Shown: piece after piece, positions 41,164-51,313 of the stretch
Layout of the letters: each line of letters opens with the position of its first letter
Numbering within the stretch: the first letter of the stretch is position 1
Assembly: GCA_030267905.1 (NCBI GenBank)
Contig: BRXX01000206.1
Location: forward strand, 29,473 to 93,472
Source of the DNA: Triparma verrucosa
Lineage: Eukaryota; Sar; Bolidophyceae; Parmales; Triparmaceae
Reading direction: 5' to 3'
Length of the DNA stretch: 64,000 bases
The notes under the pieces: generated by a model
The model's database searches: none
What the model saw: only the letters and a program-made list of their open reading frames with translations
What the model was told of the DNA's origin: nothing
Position numbers and translations under genes: made by a program

Positions 41164-42966
41164 ATGCCCTCCCCACGTCCCTCGCGCCCCTCGCTTCCGG
41201 TCGCGAAGTCGAATTCTTCTTCGCTCCGCAATATAAATGGCGGCAACTTGCCTTCGAAGCCCAGGTCGAATAGTTTTAGGGAAAGCAGGTCCTCCAAACG
41301 ATCGCTAGTGAATAATAATGCCTCGGACGAAATACAATTTTTCGGCGCAGGGGCGGGCGGGGGTGGCGGGGGAAAGGCGTCTACAGTACTTCCCAAGGTG
41401 TCCTTCCCCGCGAACAAGATAATTTGTCCGGACTGCTTGATATCCAATGCGAATGTTGAGTCCTTGAAGGCGGAGGTGATGGGTTTGCGATCGAACAAGG
41501 AGAGCCTGTTGGATAGTTTCGAACGGTTGAAACAGGAGAAGGACAAGGCCGCAGAGAAGGTTGCCGATGTTGTGCGGCTGGAGAGCGAGAAGGAAGTGAT
41601 GGAAATTAGGGCTGAGAACAAGAGACTTCGGGAAGAGATCGACAAAGGTGGAGGGGAGCTGTCGAAGTCTAAAAGGGACCTGGCGAGTTTAGAGGGTAAA
41701 TTAATAGGAGAGATCAAGGATCTGAAATCGAAGTTGGGGCAGACGACCTCTCAAGTCTCTGACCTGGAGAAGGAGAAGAAACAGGTGCTGCTAGAGAAGG
41801 AAGACGCAATCAGAGAGCTATTGAAGCTGCTGGAAGATAGGCGGGAAGTAAGCGTGAAGGAGGAGGAGCTGGTTTTGAATGCGGATAGGGTGGCGAAGCT
41901 TAGCGAGCAGTTAGAAGAGGAAAGGCGACAACATAAGTTGACGAAAGAAGCCGCCGATGCTGTGGTTGAAGAGTTGCAAGGGAGGGTAGTTGTGTTACGA
42001 GAGGAAGGTGAGTGAGGCAGGTAAATGGATTTCACAACGAATTTTTTTAACGCCATAGACAGCTTCGGATTTGAAAGGACTGTGCGATGAGAAGGACAAG
42101 TCCTTAGAAGAACGAAAGGGTTTGGTGGAGAAAGTGGAGGCGTTGATGAATACCTATGTATTGGGTGCTTCGAAGAAGGAATACGTCGACATCGGCGTAA
42201 TGTGTGTGTCCCCTTCTGTTAGCTTTCCTGTCGAAGTAACTACAAAATCCTCTTCCCCCATAAAGTTCCCCGAAGTTCCACTGCTGAAGGCCGAAGTGAC
42301 TACAAAATCCTCCTCCCCGATAAAGTTCCCTGAAAATCCATTGTTGACACCAGCTGTCCAAGGATTTGTGAAATCCCTCTCCTCCAAACTCCTCAAATTG
42401 AAAACCTCCCTCGAAGAAGAGCTTACCTCCTCCAGAAAGCACACCCACCTTATCAACTTGACGAATACCTCCACCTCCCGTTCCTTGAAAGTCCAGGTGA
42501 GAACGACTGAGGCGACGTGCACTCGATATCGACGCTTTCGCGCCCTGTCCAATATCCCCCCTTCGCCCCCCCACCCCGTTTCTAACTCTGCCGTCCCCAC
42601 CCCCTTCCACCCCCACATTTGATCTCCTAGCTCGACTCCCTCCAAATGCGCCTCTCCGCAGCCGAGGAGCAACAGAAGATCCTCACCTTCTGCCTCTCAA
42701 CCGCTGAGACCCAAGTCCACTCCTTCGACCCCGAGACGGCAGCGAAATTAAAGACCTCGAGGCAGGGGCGCCTCAAGGGCGTTAGGGAGAAGCTGGGCAG
42801 GGAGCTGGGGGAGCTGGAGCAGAGGTCGTCGGGGGCGACTTTTATGACGGGGGAAAAGCTCAGGGATCTACTACCTGAGAGCAAGGGGAAGTGGGATGAG
42901 TGGAAGGGGAGGAGGATCAAAGGGTGGGAGGAACTGGAGAAGGATTTGGCCAAGAACTTGGGCTGA
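41164..42966 (+). CDS. Coiled-coil protein, unknown family
   Basis: Three exons (41164-42007, 42063-42496, 42631-42966) join in frame to 537 residues. Residues 1-90 are basic and Ser/Arg-rich, then a Gly-rich spacer and a short segment with two Cys (KIICPDCLISN). From about 100 to 300 the chain is a long heptad-rich coiled coil (LKAEVMGLRSNKESLLDSFE onward). A 20-residue unit (EVTTKSSSPIKFPE plus six) is repeated twice in tandem in exon 2. The C-terminal part is again helical and ends with WDEWKGRRIKGWEELEKDL. The first exon is preceded in frame by open sequence without ATG, so the start could shift upstream through another exon. A cytoskeletal or centrosomal role would be typical but is not shown. 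Confidence 0.65.
42233..42350 (+). repeat. In-frame 60-bp tandem duplication
   Basis: Two copies with a 60-base period, each containing ACTACAAAATCCTC and ATAAAGTTCCC, encode two copies of a 20-residue unit in the coiled-coil protein. Confidence 0.85.
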
Positions 42967-42999
42967 ATAATACACAACGAATTTAGAACGACAAATGAA

Positions 43000-43440
43000 T
43001 TATTTAATATAGATAACGATTGAGTTTGTATCATGAGTGTTTCCTTCGTTTGTGTTGTTTGAGGTTGCATGCTTGCTTTGTTTTTTAGTCGCAGCCGTCT
43101 TGATCGCAAGGGAACCAACGAACGTCAATATCATGAACAGCTGCTTTGTGTCGTTTGAGGTTTTCTGCTTTTTTTGCCTTGTAGTCACAGCCGTCTTGAT
43201 CGCAGTGATGCCATCGAACGGTCAATATCATGAACATCTGCTTTGTGTCTTTTGAGGTCTCCTGCTTGCTTTGCCTTATAGTCGCAGCCATCTTGATAGC
43301 AGTGGTGCCATCGAACGTCAATATCATGAACCATCTGTTTGTGTCTTTTGATGCTGTCTGCCTGTTTTGCCTTGTAGTCGCATCCGACTTGATCGCAAGA
43401 AAACCAGACCACATCTATCCCATGCTTCGCGGCCTTGTGA
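43000..43440 (-). repeat. ~96-bp minisatellite encoding C2H2 fingers
   Basis: At least four tandem units with strong identity (TGATATTGAC, CGATGGCA, TGCGATCAAGA, AAACGACACAAA cores). The unit nearest 43000 is the most decayed. Confidence 0.85.
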
Positions 43441-43793
43441 TTCTTCTTATCTATTGTGCCACTTATCTTGTATTGACACCCCGCTATCCCGCACGTCCTG
43501 ATAATGTTGCCCCATTTATCCCTCACCAAACCTCTTCTAGCACCTCCGCCTGCAAAAATAAATGAACCATCATCCAAATCGTCCAAATTGTCCTCCTCGA
43601 CTGTTGAGTCGTCCCCGTGTACTGTTATAGGAGTGGCGTTCACATCATCAGTTCTGAACGACAGCTTTCGATACACCACCCCTCTCACAACCCCATTGTT
43701 GAGAGTATCCACCGCGCCTCCACCTCCTGGACTCGAAACAACATTCGACCCAGGGGCGAGCTGGCTTGAGCATACAGAGCCATTCCCGCTCAT
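43000..43793 (-). CDS. C2H2 zinc-finger array protein, 3' repeats broken by an insertion
   Basis: The intact frame runs from ATG 43793 to a stop at 43185 (202 residues). It has a Ser/Gly N-terminus, an acidic patch (TVEEDNLDDLDDGSF), a degenerate finger (RTCGIAGCQYKISG) and tandem ~32-residue fingers of the form CDQxGCDYKAKQAxxLKRHKxxVHDIDVRW (C-x4-C-x12-H-x4-H). The repeat unit is about 96 bases. In the third full unit one extra C (in GACCGTTCG versus GACGTTCG, near 43218) shifts the frame, and the protein ends in a false tail (RSMASLRSRRL). Downstream DNA still encodes another good finger and a half finger in the shifted frame, ending at a TAA where the other units have TAC/TAT plus AAG, then decays to 43000. 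This is either an array in decay or a sequencing insertion followed by a short true array. Confidence 0.7.
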
Positions 43794-43924
43794 GAATCAA
43801 CTAACCCAGTCGGTATAAAGACGTAACTACAGCCAAAATATAACGGTTTTAACCCCAACACAGTGGAAAGAAATTGTTCAAAAACCTGGCTTCGTGTAAA
43901 AGTTGACAATCAACATGTCATTTC

Positions 43925-45766
43925 ATGACGGATCCTCCCCTCTGGATTTGGGTTGCAGTAGCCCACAACTCGACGCTTCATGAGCACTCTCGCCCTTTTT
44001 GCAGCCCCCTCCCTCGCCCCCACTCTCACAGCAGAATGGACCGGAATCTGGAGTCGAAGTCAACAAGACTGACTCTTCGGCTGATCTCTCCCTCCATCGA
44101 CACGAGTCCGGGCTAAAAATAAACTCTGAGGCCCCAATCACACCAGAACTGCTCTCAGATTACTCAAACTTTGGCGTTTGCGACCAGTTAGAAGTTATAA
44201 AACAACCTTCGTCTCTCATCGAAACTCCAAAGAGTGTCATGTTTGAGGAAACTGAAGTCTCCCCCTCAACCCGACCTTCGCCTCCGGTAGCAGGGGAAGT
44301 TCCCCCGGAATTTAGCCTGATACGAGCGGACCGTCCTCGATCCATCGGCGTTGGCGGACCAGGAATCCAGCCCCCTAGCCTCCCAAGGACTGAGAAGGTT
44401 AGTGACGGCGACTCTCATTTCGTCCACGACAATCCTCGTCTTGAAACAATTCTAGAAGAAGTCACCCCCCCCCCCGGCACCGCCGATTGATGATGTTGCG
44501 AGAATGAAGGAGGTTGTTGGCGTGAAGAGGAAGGCGGAGGAGGACGAAGAGTGGGAGGAGTTCGAGCCGAGGAGGACGAAAAAGAAACACGGTGGAGGGA
44601 AACAGAAGCGTTGGAAGGATGATTTGATAGGCCGCAGCGTTCGAAAGTTCTTCCGCGGTTACGGCTACTTCAATGGAGTCGTCGACAGGGTCTTCAAGAG
44701 GACAGGACGGCCTCGTTTCAGAGTCGACTGGTCCGACAACACAAAGTCGACGCACCCCTTGTCAAACTTCAACAGTAGGACAACCGAGTTCAACCAGTGG
44801 GAACTCGAGAACAAAGAGCAGCCGCCACTGTATGATGAGAACCCCACCACGAGCTCCGTCACCCCGAACTCCGACACCCCGAACCCCGTCAAGCGTGTGA
44901 GGGGAAAGTTCAGGTTCGCCGTCATCGCTGCAGATGGCGTCACGGTAGAGTACCGCTCCGAGTATTTCAACGGACACCTCGTTTCGAAATCAGAGGACAC
45001 ATACCTTGCAAAATGGAGCGACGGCTCTTCTTCATCTTACACCGAGCCCGCTTTCAGCGGGCTGGTTTACGAGTACTCCGCATGGGCCGAGCTCGAGAGC
45101 ATCCGTACGCTCGTCCACATGAATAACGCTCCTTCACCGCTCATGGACAAAACTGTCGAGGATATGGAAGTCAGCTCGAAGGAGGAGACTGAGCCGAGGA
45201 AGAAGAAGGTTTGGGTGGGTACAGGTTTTACTTGAACGGCGGAGGATGATGATGCGCTTCTGAAGGGTGCCAGTAAATATGGGCTGGACTTCGAGCGGAT
45301 CAGGAAGGGGAATGGTGAGGTATTGGCCGATCGAAATCCAACTGCTCTCTACAATCGCCTCTACACAAAGTACCCTGAGAAGTTCAAAGCATTGAGGGCG
45401 GCTAACCCAATCAAGAGTGAGGACTTGTGGACGCCTGAGGAAGACGCCGCTCTGAAGAGGGGGAGGAAGAAGCATGGGACAGACTGGGATGAGATTCTCA
45501 AGTCCGAGAATAAGGTTCTCGGACGTCGAACACTAGTGGCACTTCGGCAAAGGTACGGTCATCTAAAGAACACACGTTGGACGGCTTCGTCCTCACCGCC
45601 TTCCGCAACGAGGGCCAAAGAGCAGAGGCGGCGGGTCGAGGCCCTTACGCTACAGATCGAGGCGCAGAGGCTGCAGATCGAGGAAAAGGACGCATCGATT
45701 GAAAGGAAGAACTACATCATCAAGAAGCTCATCTCCGTGGTTGAAGAGGGCTTGGGGGCAGGGTAA
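43925..45766 (+). pseudogene. Tudor/Agenet-like + Myb/SANT chromatin-type gene with a frame break and an in-frame TGA
   Basis: Three open segments read as one gene. 43925-44490: disordered Ser/Pro/Glu-rich N-terminus, with a probable short intron before 43999 (start uncertain). At 44465-44475 a run of eleven C breaks the frame; ten would read through PPPAPPIDDVARMKEVVGVK into 44504-45235. That segment has a basic patch (PRRTKKKHGGGKQKR) and two Tudor/Agenet-like modules (FRGYGYFNGVVDRVF to RFRVDWSDN; FAVIAADGVTVEYRSEYFNG to YLAKWSDGSSSSY). Then TGA at 45233-45235 stops the frame, but the same frame continues as a Myb-type repeat (TAEDDDALLKGASKYGLDFE) and a second repeat (LWTPEEDAALKRGRKKHGTD). 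The TGA sits exactly where the repeat's first Trp (TGG) belongs. It may be a real pseudogene, or one assembly indel plus one nonsense change. Confidence 0.6.
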
Positions 45767-46071
45767 GGGATAGGGTAGGGGAGGAGGATTATGAGCGGGA
45801 TTACTGTACAGAACGAACGAGCAAAAAGGGAAGGGAAAGAATCATTGAAAACAAAAAATTAAAAAGCCGACATTTATTAAAAAAAAAACTTCCTCTTTTT
45901 CAACCCTTTCCCCTGTCCATAGCCTTTCCTTTTTTTTTCTTTCTTCTCTTTCTTTCTTCTCTTCTCCTCTGTTCCATTCTTTGCAATTCCCCATCCCTCA
46001 AAAAAAATGTCCTAACCCCCCCCCCCTCTTCGTTACGCTCCACTCCCCCCCCATTTCCCTCAAAGCCCCTC
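45767..46071. other. Convergent 3' intergenic region, homopolymer-rich
   Basis: About 300 bases between the broken Myb gene and the RRM gene. It contains A- and T-runs (45880-45960) and a C-run (46017-46026). Probably the two 3' UTRs. Confidence 0.5.
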
Positions 46072-47782
46072 TCAATACCCCCCGTTATTGGGTTTATTAT
46101 CAACCCTAACCTGGATCGCCCTCTCCATGAGCATGCTCCCATTAAGCCTCTCAATAGCATTCTGCGCATCCCTCGCCCTCGCCATCTTAACCGTCCCCCA
46201 CCCCTTACTCTTCGTCGGCTCGTCGTTCAAATACTGAACATCCGCCCTCTCCACATCCCCGCACACCCTAAAGTGATCCTTCAACTCCTTCCAAGTAACC
46301 TCATACGCCAAATTCCCCACGTACAAACTGGCGCTCCCCCCCCCCTTCCCCGCCTCCCTATCCTCCCTAACGAAAATGGGCCTCCCATGAATCTGCGTAT
46401 TCTGCATCTGCATAATCGCCCTCCTCGCCCCAACCGCATTCTGATACGTCACAATCCCGCATCCTTTACTCCTCCCGTCTTCTCCTGTCAAGATATCGGC
46501 CGTGTCGATGTTCCCGGACGCGCGCATGTGGTCTTTAAGGTCTTGCCAGGATACGGAGAAGTGGAGGTTACCGACGTAGACTGATGTGTTGTTTGAATTG
46601 TATCCTGCGTTGTTACGTGTTTCTCTATCTTCGCGTACGAATATCATTCTACCTTTTAATTCAGTGTCGTTTAATTCTGCGATTGCGTTTTTTGCGGAGT
46701 CGGGGGTAGAGTATTCGACGACGCCGCAGCCTTTTGAACGGCCGTCGGACTCGGACATTACTTCGGCGAAGGTTACGGAACCGGAGGTGCGCATGTGGTC
46801 TTTTAGGTCTTGCCAGGCGACGTCCCACGCGAGGTTTCCTACGTAGACTCTGCAGGATTGTTTGTCGGGACGTTGTTGGGTGAAGGGGCCGGAGCGGGGT
46901 TGTTGTTGATTGTAACCTGAGTTGTTCTGCTGGTACCCGTTGTTCTGCTGGTAGGTGTTGTTGGGGCGGGATTGTTGGTAGGGGGCGCGGTTCTGGTGGA
47001 ACTGACGGGGCTGCTGCTGGTAAGGGGCGGAGGGGGCTGAGGACTCGCGGTCCTCGCGGACGAAGATCTGACGGCCCATTACTTCAGAGTCGCCCATGGA
47101 GGTAATGCACCTCTTGGCCTCCTCCTCGTTTCCGAACGTCACTATCCCGCAGCCTTTACTCCTGCCATCTCCCCCCATCAACACATCGGCGTGGGTGGGG
47201 TTGAAACCATTCGATTTGAAGTGGTCCTTGAGCTCGCGCCAGGTGGCTTGCCAGGGGAGGTTGCCGACGAAGACGCGGGTGGAGGAAACAGAGGGGGCAG
47301 GGGGGTAGTTGGTTTGTTGGGGGGCGGAGGGCTGGGCGTAGGCTGAGGAAGTGGAGGCGGGGGGTTGTTAAGAGGGGAGGTTAGTAGACTTTTTTCTTGG
47401 GATTTCTGAGGGTTTGGGTTCTGTTCTGTGCGAACTCATTCCCTTCCATTCCCTTCCATTCCCTTCCATTCCCTTCCATCTCCTTCCATCTCCTTCCTCC
47501 TTTCCCTTCTTATCCGCCATAACTCGGCACCCCTGTATTTTCTTCCCTCCCTCCCTCCTCCTCCTTTCCATCTCCCAACAGTGTGACACGGAGTGTGTCA
47601 TCCACTGTCCTCTCCTCCCTCCTCCACAATCATATCCTCCCTCCCTTACCTCCTCCACCATTCCTTCCTCCACCATTGTTATTCCTCTTCCCCTTCTTAA
47701 CCTTACCTCCACCCGCCTGAGGCTGCGCATTATTATCCTGAAACTCAGTACGGCGACTCGCCATCATATCATCCAACGACAT
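46072..47782 (-). CDS. ALY/REF-like mRNA-binding protein with four RRM domains
   Basis: Two exons (47650-47782 and 46072-47341) give 467 residues; phase and the acceptor CCTCAG with a CTACTAAC branch site fix the join. The first exon encodes MSLDDMMASRRTEF, resembling the UAP56/Sub2-binding motif (SLDDII) of ALYREF/Yra1, followed by a Lys/Gly/Asn-rich RGG-like segment. The second exon has four RRMs: RVFVGNLPWQATWRELKDHF, RVYVGNLAWDVAWQDLKDHM, SVYVGNLHFSVSWQDLKDHM and SLYVGNLAYEVTWKELKDHF, each with RSKGCGIV-type RNP1 and ending in IFVREDRE-type strands. A Gln/Asn/Tyr/Pro-rich linker separates RRM1 and RRM2. A nuclear mRNA export or packaging role is inferred; true ALYREF has one RRM, so this is a variant. 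The intron contains a CCATTCCCTT microsatellite. Confidence 0.85.
47438..47496 (-). repeat. CCATTCCCTT microsatellite in the RRM-gene intron
   Basis: About four copies of CCATTCCCTT followed by two of CCATCTCCTT (plus strand) within the intron 47342-47649. Confidence 0.85.
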
Positions 47783-48577
47783 ATCGAGCTGTGTTGAGAC
47801 AACATGAATGTAAGGGCAGGGTTTGATTACGTCAGGTGTTAGAATAAAGGTTCGTTTGGACGGGGGGATTAAAGAGGGGGAAGTTAGACAAAAAGACGGT
47901 TTGTAAAGATGAAAGAATGTGGGGAGCAGCATTGCGGGCCCGCACAACTCAAAAACTCAACAACGTAACATGAGACAATCTGAACAAGGTTTTCAAGGCA
48001 TGAAGCTTAATGCGCGAACGCTCATTCGATTCCGTATCAGAAAGGGGCGAGCCGCGGTTATAGTGTTCCATAATGTTGTTGGTAGGCCGTCTCGGTTTTA
48101 AAGATTCGGTTGTGATCGTGAACGTCGAAATCGACGGACGCATTCGTTTTAAGAGGGATTTTAGATTAATTACGCGGACGGTTGGGTTGTATAATTTACG
48201 GTGGTGTGCGAACAGTAAGATTATGCGGTGGAGTAATTTGATAAGGTGTCTTACATTCATATTGAAGCGTGGAGGTGGAAATTTGGGATTTTGGCAGCAA
48301 AATTTAAGATCCCAGTCCAAACACAGAACAGAGGCAAACTTTTGATAAATTATAAATCCAGGTCCTGTAGTTGATTTACGACATTATTTTAGTTCTTATC
48401 AGTATAATAAAACAATAATATCTTATTATTATTCTAATAATAATCGTCTCGTTCGGCGTATTTTATGCTGCATTACAATAAAGTGGAAACCTTCATATCC
48501 TCAGGGTTCAGAGCATCGATCGCATTAATCGTCCATAGTCAGTCCCCTTAGGGTATATTATACAGTACCTTTCTGAT
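47783..48577. promoter_or_regulatory. Divergent AT-rich region, RRM gene / Exo70
   Basis: About 800 bases, AT-rich from 48330 on, with TTATTATTATTC runs at about 48420-48440. Open frames at 47949-48345 on both strands have no recognisable features and composition like the rest of the spacer, so I treat it as non-coding. Confidence 0.45.
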
Positions 48578-49881
48578 ATGACTTCTGTTAGTAATAATAA
48601 TGCAGCAGCAAGTAATAATGCGCGTAATAGTGCACGTACAGCAAATAATGCAACCATTGTTGGAAGTAATAGCAATACCTTATCAAACCTTCTCCCATCG
48701 TTGCGAACAACAACCTTATCATTCTCAAAGTCTTGCAACTATTTATGTAAAGAATTAGACACAATATCATCCTTAACTTCAACTTCATCATCATTACACT
48801 CAACATTAATAAATAGAAGAACAGTATTACAGACAGAGATAGATAAGAGTAAAGCATTGAATAAACATTTCACTCGCTCTAGAGTTATACAGAAAGCTAT
48901 TTCACAATATACACTTCTGAATTCACAACAATATAACGACCCTAATAACAACAATCCTAACAACAATCCTAACAACAATCCTCTAATACCTCATTACATC
49001 CAATGTCTCCAATCATTACAATTCTTCAAAGAAAACCCCAACTACATATCCACCGAAACCTCCACAAAAGCTTTAATCACAGTATGGTCCCAACTAGTAA
49101 CCCTCCTCTCCTCCCACATCCACTCCACCCTCCAAAAAGGCATAACATTAACATCTTCATCTTCAGACGTTAATCAACGTAAAAAACGAACTTCAATTAC
49201 GAGTTGCACTGCTTACGTCCCTTCATATAATCTAAAAATCTCTCCAGAAACAGTCACGCTATTAAGGACGTTACTTAAGAATGAATCGCCGATGTATGAT
49301 CAGGACGTTTTTAAAGGGAAAGAGGAGGAAAGGGGTTTTAGAGTTGCAGGGGAATGTATGGGGGTGGGGGAATGGGTTTTGGATTGTTATGTTGGTTCTA
49401 GGTGAGTTTGTTTTTATAAATAAGTAAAAAACAAAAGGAACATGTACAAAAAGATTCTAACATTAAAAACAATCAAAAAGACGTCTATCACTTCAATCGT
49501 ACTTATACGTTCTCCCACCTTCAACCTTCAAAGAAAGTCTCCTAAAACTAATAACGTTATTAAACACTTTAATCCCTCTCCTAAAAACCGAGAAAGACGC
49601 GTTAATACAAATAACAGGTTCAATAAAAGGGTGGGATAATATAGCTATTTTAGGTTTAAAATATTTAAATGATGCTTTGAATGAAGCGAGAGAGTTTGAG
49701 AGGGAGAAGGTTAGAGAGAGAGGGGCGAGGGCTGGGGGGTGGTTGAAGTTTTGGAGGTGGGGGGAGGGGAGGAGGGGGGAGGTGGAGGAGGTTGTGGGGA
49801 AGGGGGTGGGCGGGGTTTGGGTTGAGGGTTTTTTTAAGGAGGTTGAAGTTTGTTGTATGGAGAGGTGAGAGGTTTTTTTCG

Positions 49882-49940
<59 letters not shown>

Positions 49941-50723
49941 GAGGAAAATAATTATAATTACGATAAGATGAAAGGGAAGTAATGTGGGGGGTTTCGCTTT
50001 CTAACCCTCCTTAAACCCGCTCCTATCTAAAATTGTCCTCAGCTTGAAAGAAGTCGCAGAAGGCATATCCCTCGTAACTGAAGTCGGGCTTGGCGACTCA
50101 TCAATCTGCCGCGTAACCTCCGACACATGCTACGCTATTAGGTGCGTTAAAGTCGAGTCTGACTCCCTCTCTAAAATCTGCGACGGGAAGAAATGTAGTT
50201 GGAATGTAGGGGGGGAAGGGGGGGATGATTATGTTAGGCATTTGGTTATACTATGTATCGAGAGGATCGTCGAGGCGGGGAAAGGGTATAAGGACGGAGG
50301 GAGGAAGGGGGAGGCGAGGTTAGTAAATAAAACACAACGCCCCGTTTCGATTACGACGGTTATACGAAAACACGTGGAAGGTATCTAACAACAACCACAT
50401 CACAGGAGGGAAGTATTCCTCCTGAACAACGCGTGCTACCTCCTTGCCCAGCTCGGTTCCGCTCCTGAGAACAAGACCATAGGAGAAGGTTCCGACTGCG
50501 AATCAGATTCCTTCGTCCTCACTGACTCTTGGTTCACCTCCATGCTTAACTCTATGATTGATAAAGCTTACCGTGGTTATGTTCGTAATAGTTTCGAGGT
50601 TTTGAGAAGTTATTTGACGGAGGTTGACGCGGGGAAGTTCAAGTATCAGAGCGGGAATCTACTTAGCTTGGATAGCGGAAGGCAACTTAAGAGCAGGTTT
50701 GGAGGTGAGAAGAGAAAAAGAAA

Positions 50724-50760
<37 letters not shown>

Positions 50761-51091
50761 ACCAAGGCCCCCTCACTTGCTTTTTAAAAAATTGTCCGCT
50801 CACACGGGGTTGGGGCGGTTTGCTTGTGTTTTGTACTCAGGCTTCGCCGACGCCCTCCAGGAGATGCACGAGTACTCCGGCGGTCTTCGCATCTGGTCTT
50901 CCCCGTGGCTGGACAAGATCCAGCAGGACGGCCTAGCCGTCATCGACGAGTACACTGTCTTCTTCGACAAGTATTCTAGGTACCAGTTTAGTAAGAAGAA
51001 GCAAGAGGAGTATTTGAGGTATCCGCCTATGGTTGCGAGGAGTATTATTGAAGGGCTTTTTAAGCAGGAGGGGAAGGGGGAGACGGAATAG
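48578..51091 (+). CDS. EXO70: Exocyst subunit Exo70-like protein
   Basis: Five exons (48578-49401, 49481-49864, 50043-50318, 50406-50704, 50841-51091) join in frame to 677 residues. The N-terminal region is a Ser/Asn-rich leader then helical coils (LHSTLINRRTVLQTEIDKSK). The C-terminal half matches Exo70: REVFLLNNACYLLAQLG corresponds to the AIFLxNNLxYI core, then GFADALQEMHEYSGGLRIWS, and the ending KKKQEEYLRYPPMVARSIIE with GLFKQ resembles the YTPEDVxxxLxxLF terminus. Exo70 tethers secretory vesicles to the plasma membrane through PI(4,5)P2. Exon 1 is AT- and Asn-rich (NNNNPNNNPNNN), unlike GC-rich neighbours, and base use turns G-rich toward exon ends. Introns hold a long (GT)n and a (GA)n tract. 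Confidence 0.65.
49883..49937 (+). repeat. (GT)n microsatellite in Exo70 intron 2
   Basis: An uninterrupted GT run of about 27 units, beginning about 19 bases after the donor. Confidence 0.95.
50726..50757 (+). repeat. (GA)n microsatellite in Exo70 intron 4
   Basis: About 16 GA units within the intron 50705-50840. Confidence 0.9.
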
Positions 51092-51313
51092 GAAGCGGGA
51101 GGGTGGGAAGGGGGGGGAGAGGGCGGAGAGGGGGGGGGAGGGAGAATGGGGGCGGGGGGTGGAGAGGGCAAAGATATTTTATTTGGAATGGAATGAAAAC
51201 CAAAGATGGATTTTTTTTAAACCTCATTGGATTTTTGAAGAACCAGAATCCAGAATCGGTCGATCTCTGGCTGTTCCACAAACAGTTTTCCCTTTACCCT
51301 GACCTTGTCCGAG

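Noticed and set aside
45233..45235. TGA in the Myb gene as a second selenocysteine codon
   Set aside because: It aligns with a structural Trp, not a Cys or redox position, so a nonsense change or error fits better.
47949..48345. Opposed open frames upstream of Exo70 (about 90-123 codons)
   Set aside because: No domain, AT-rich spacer composition, no splice signals linking to a gene.
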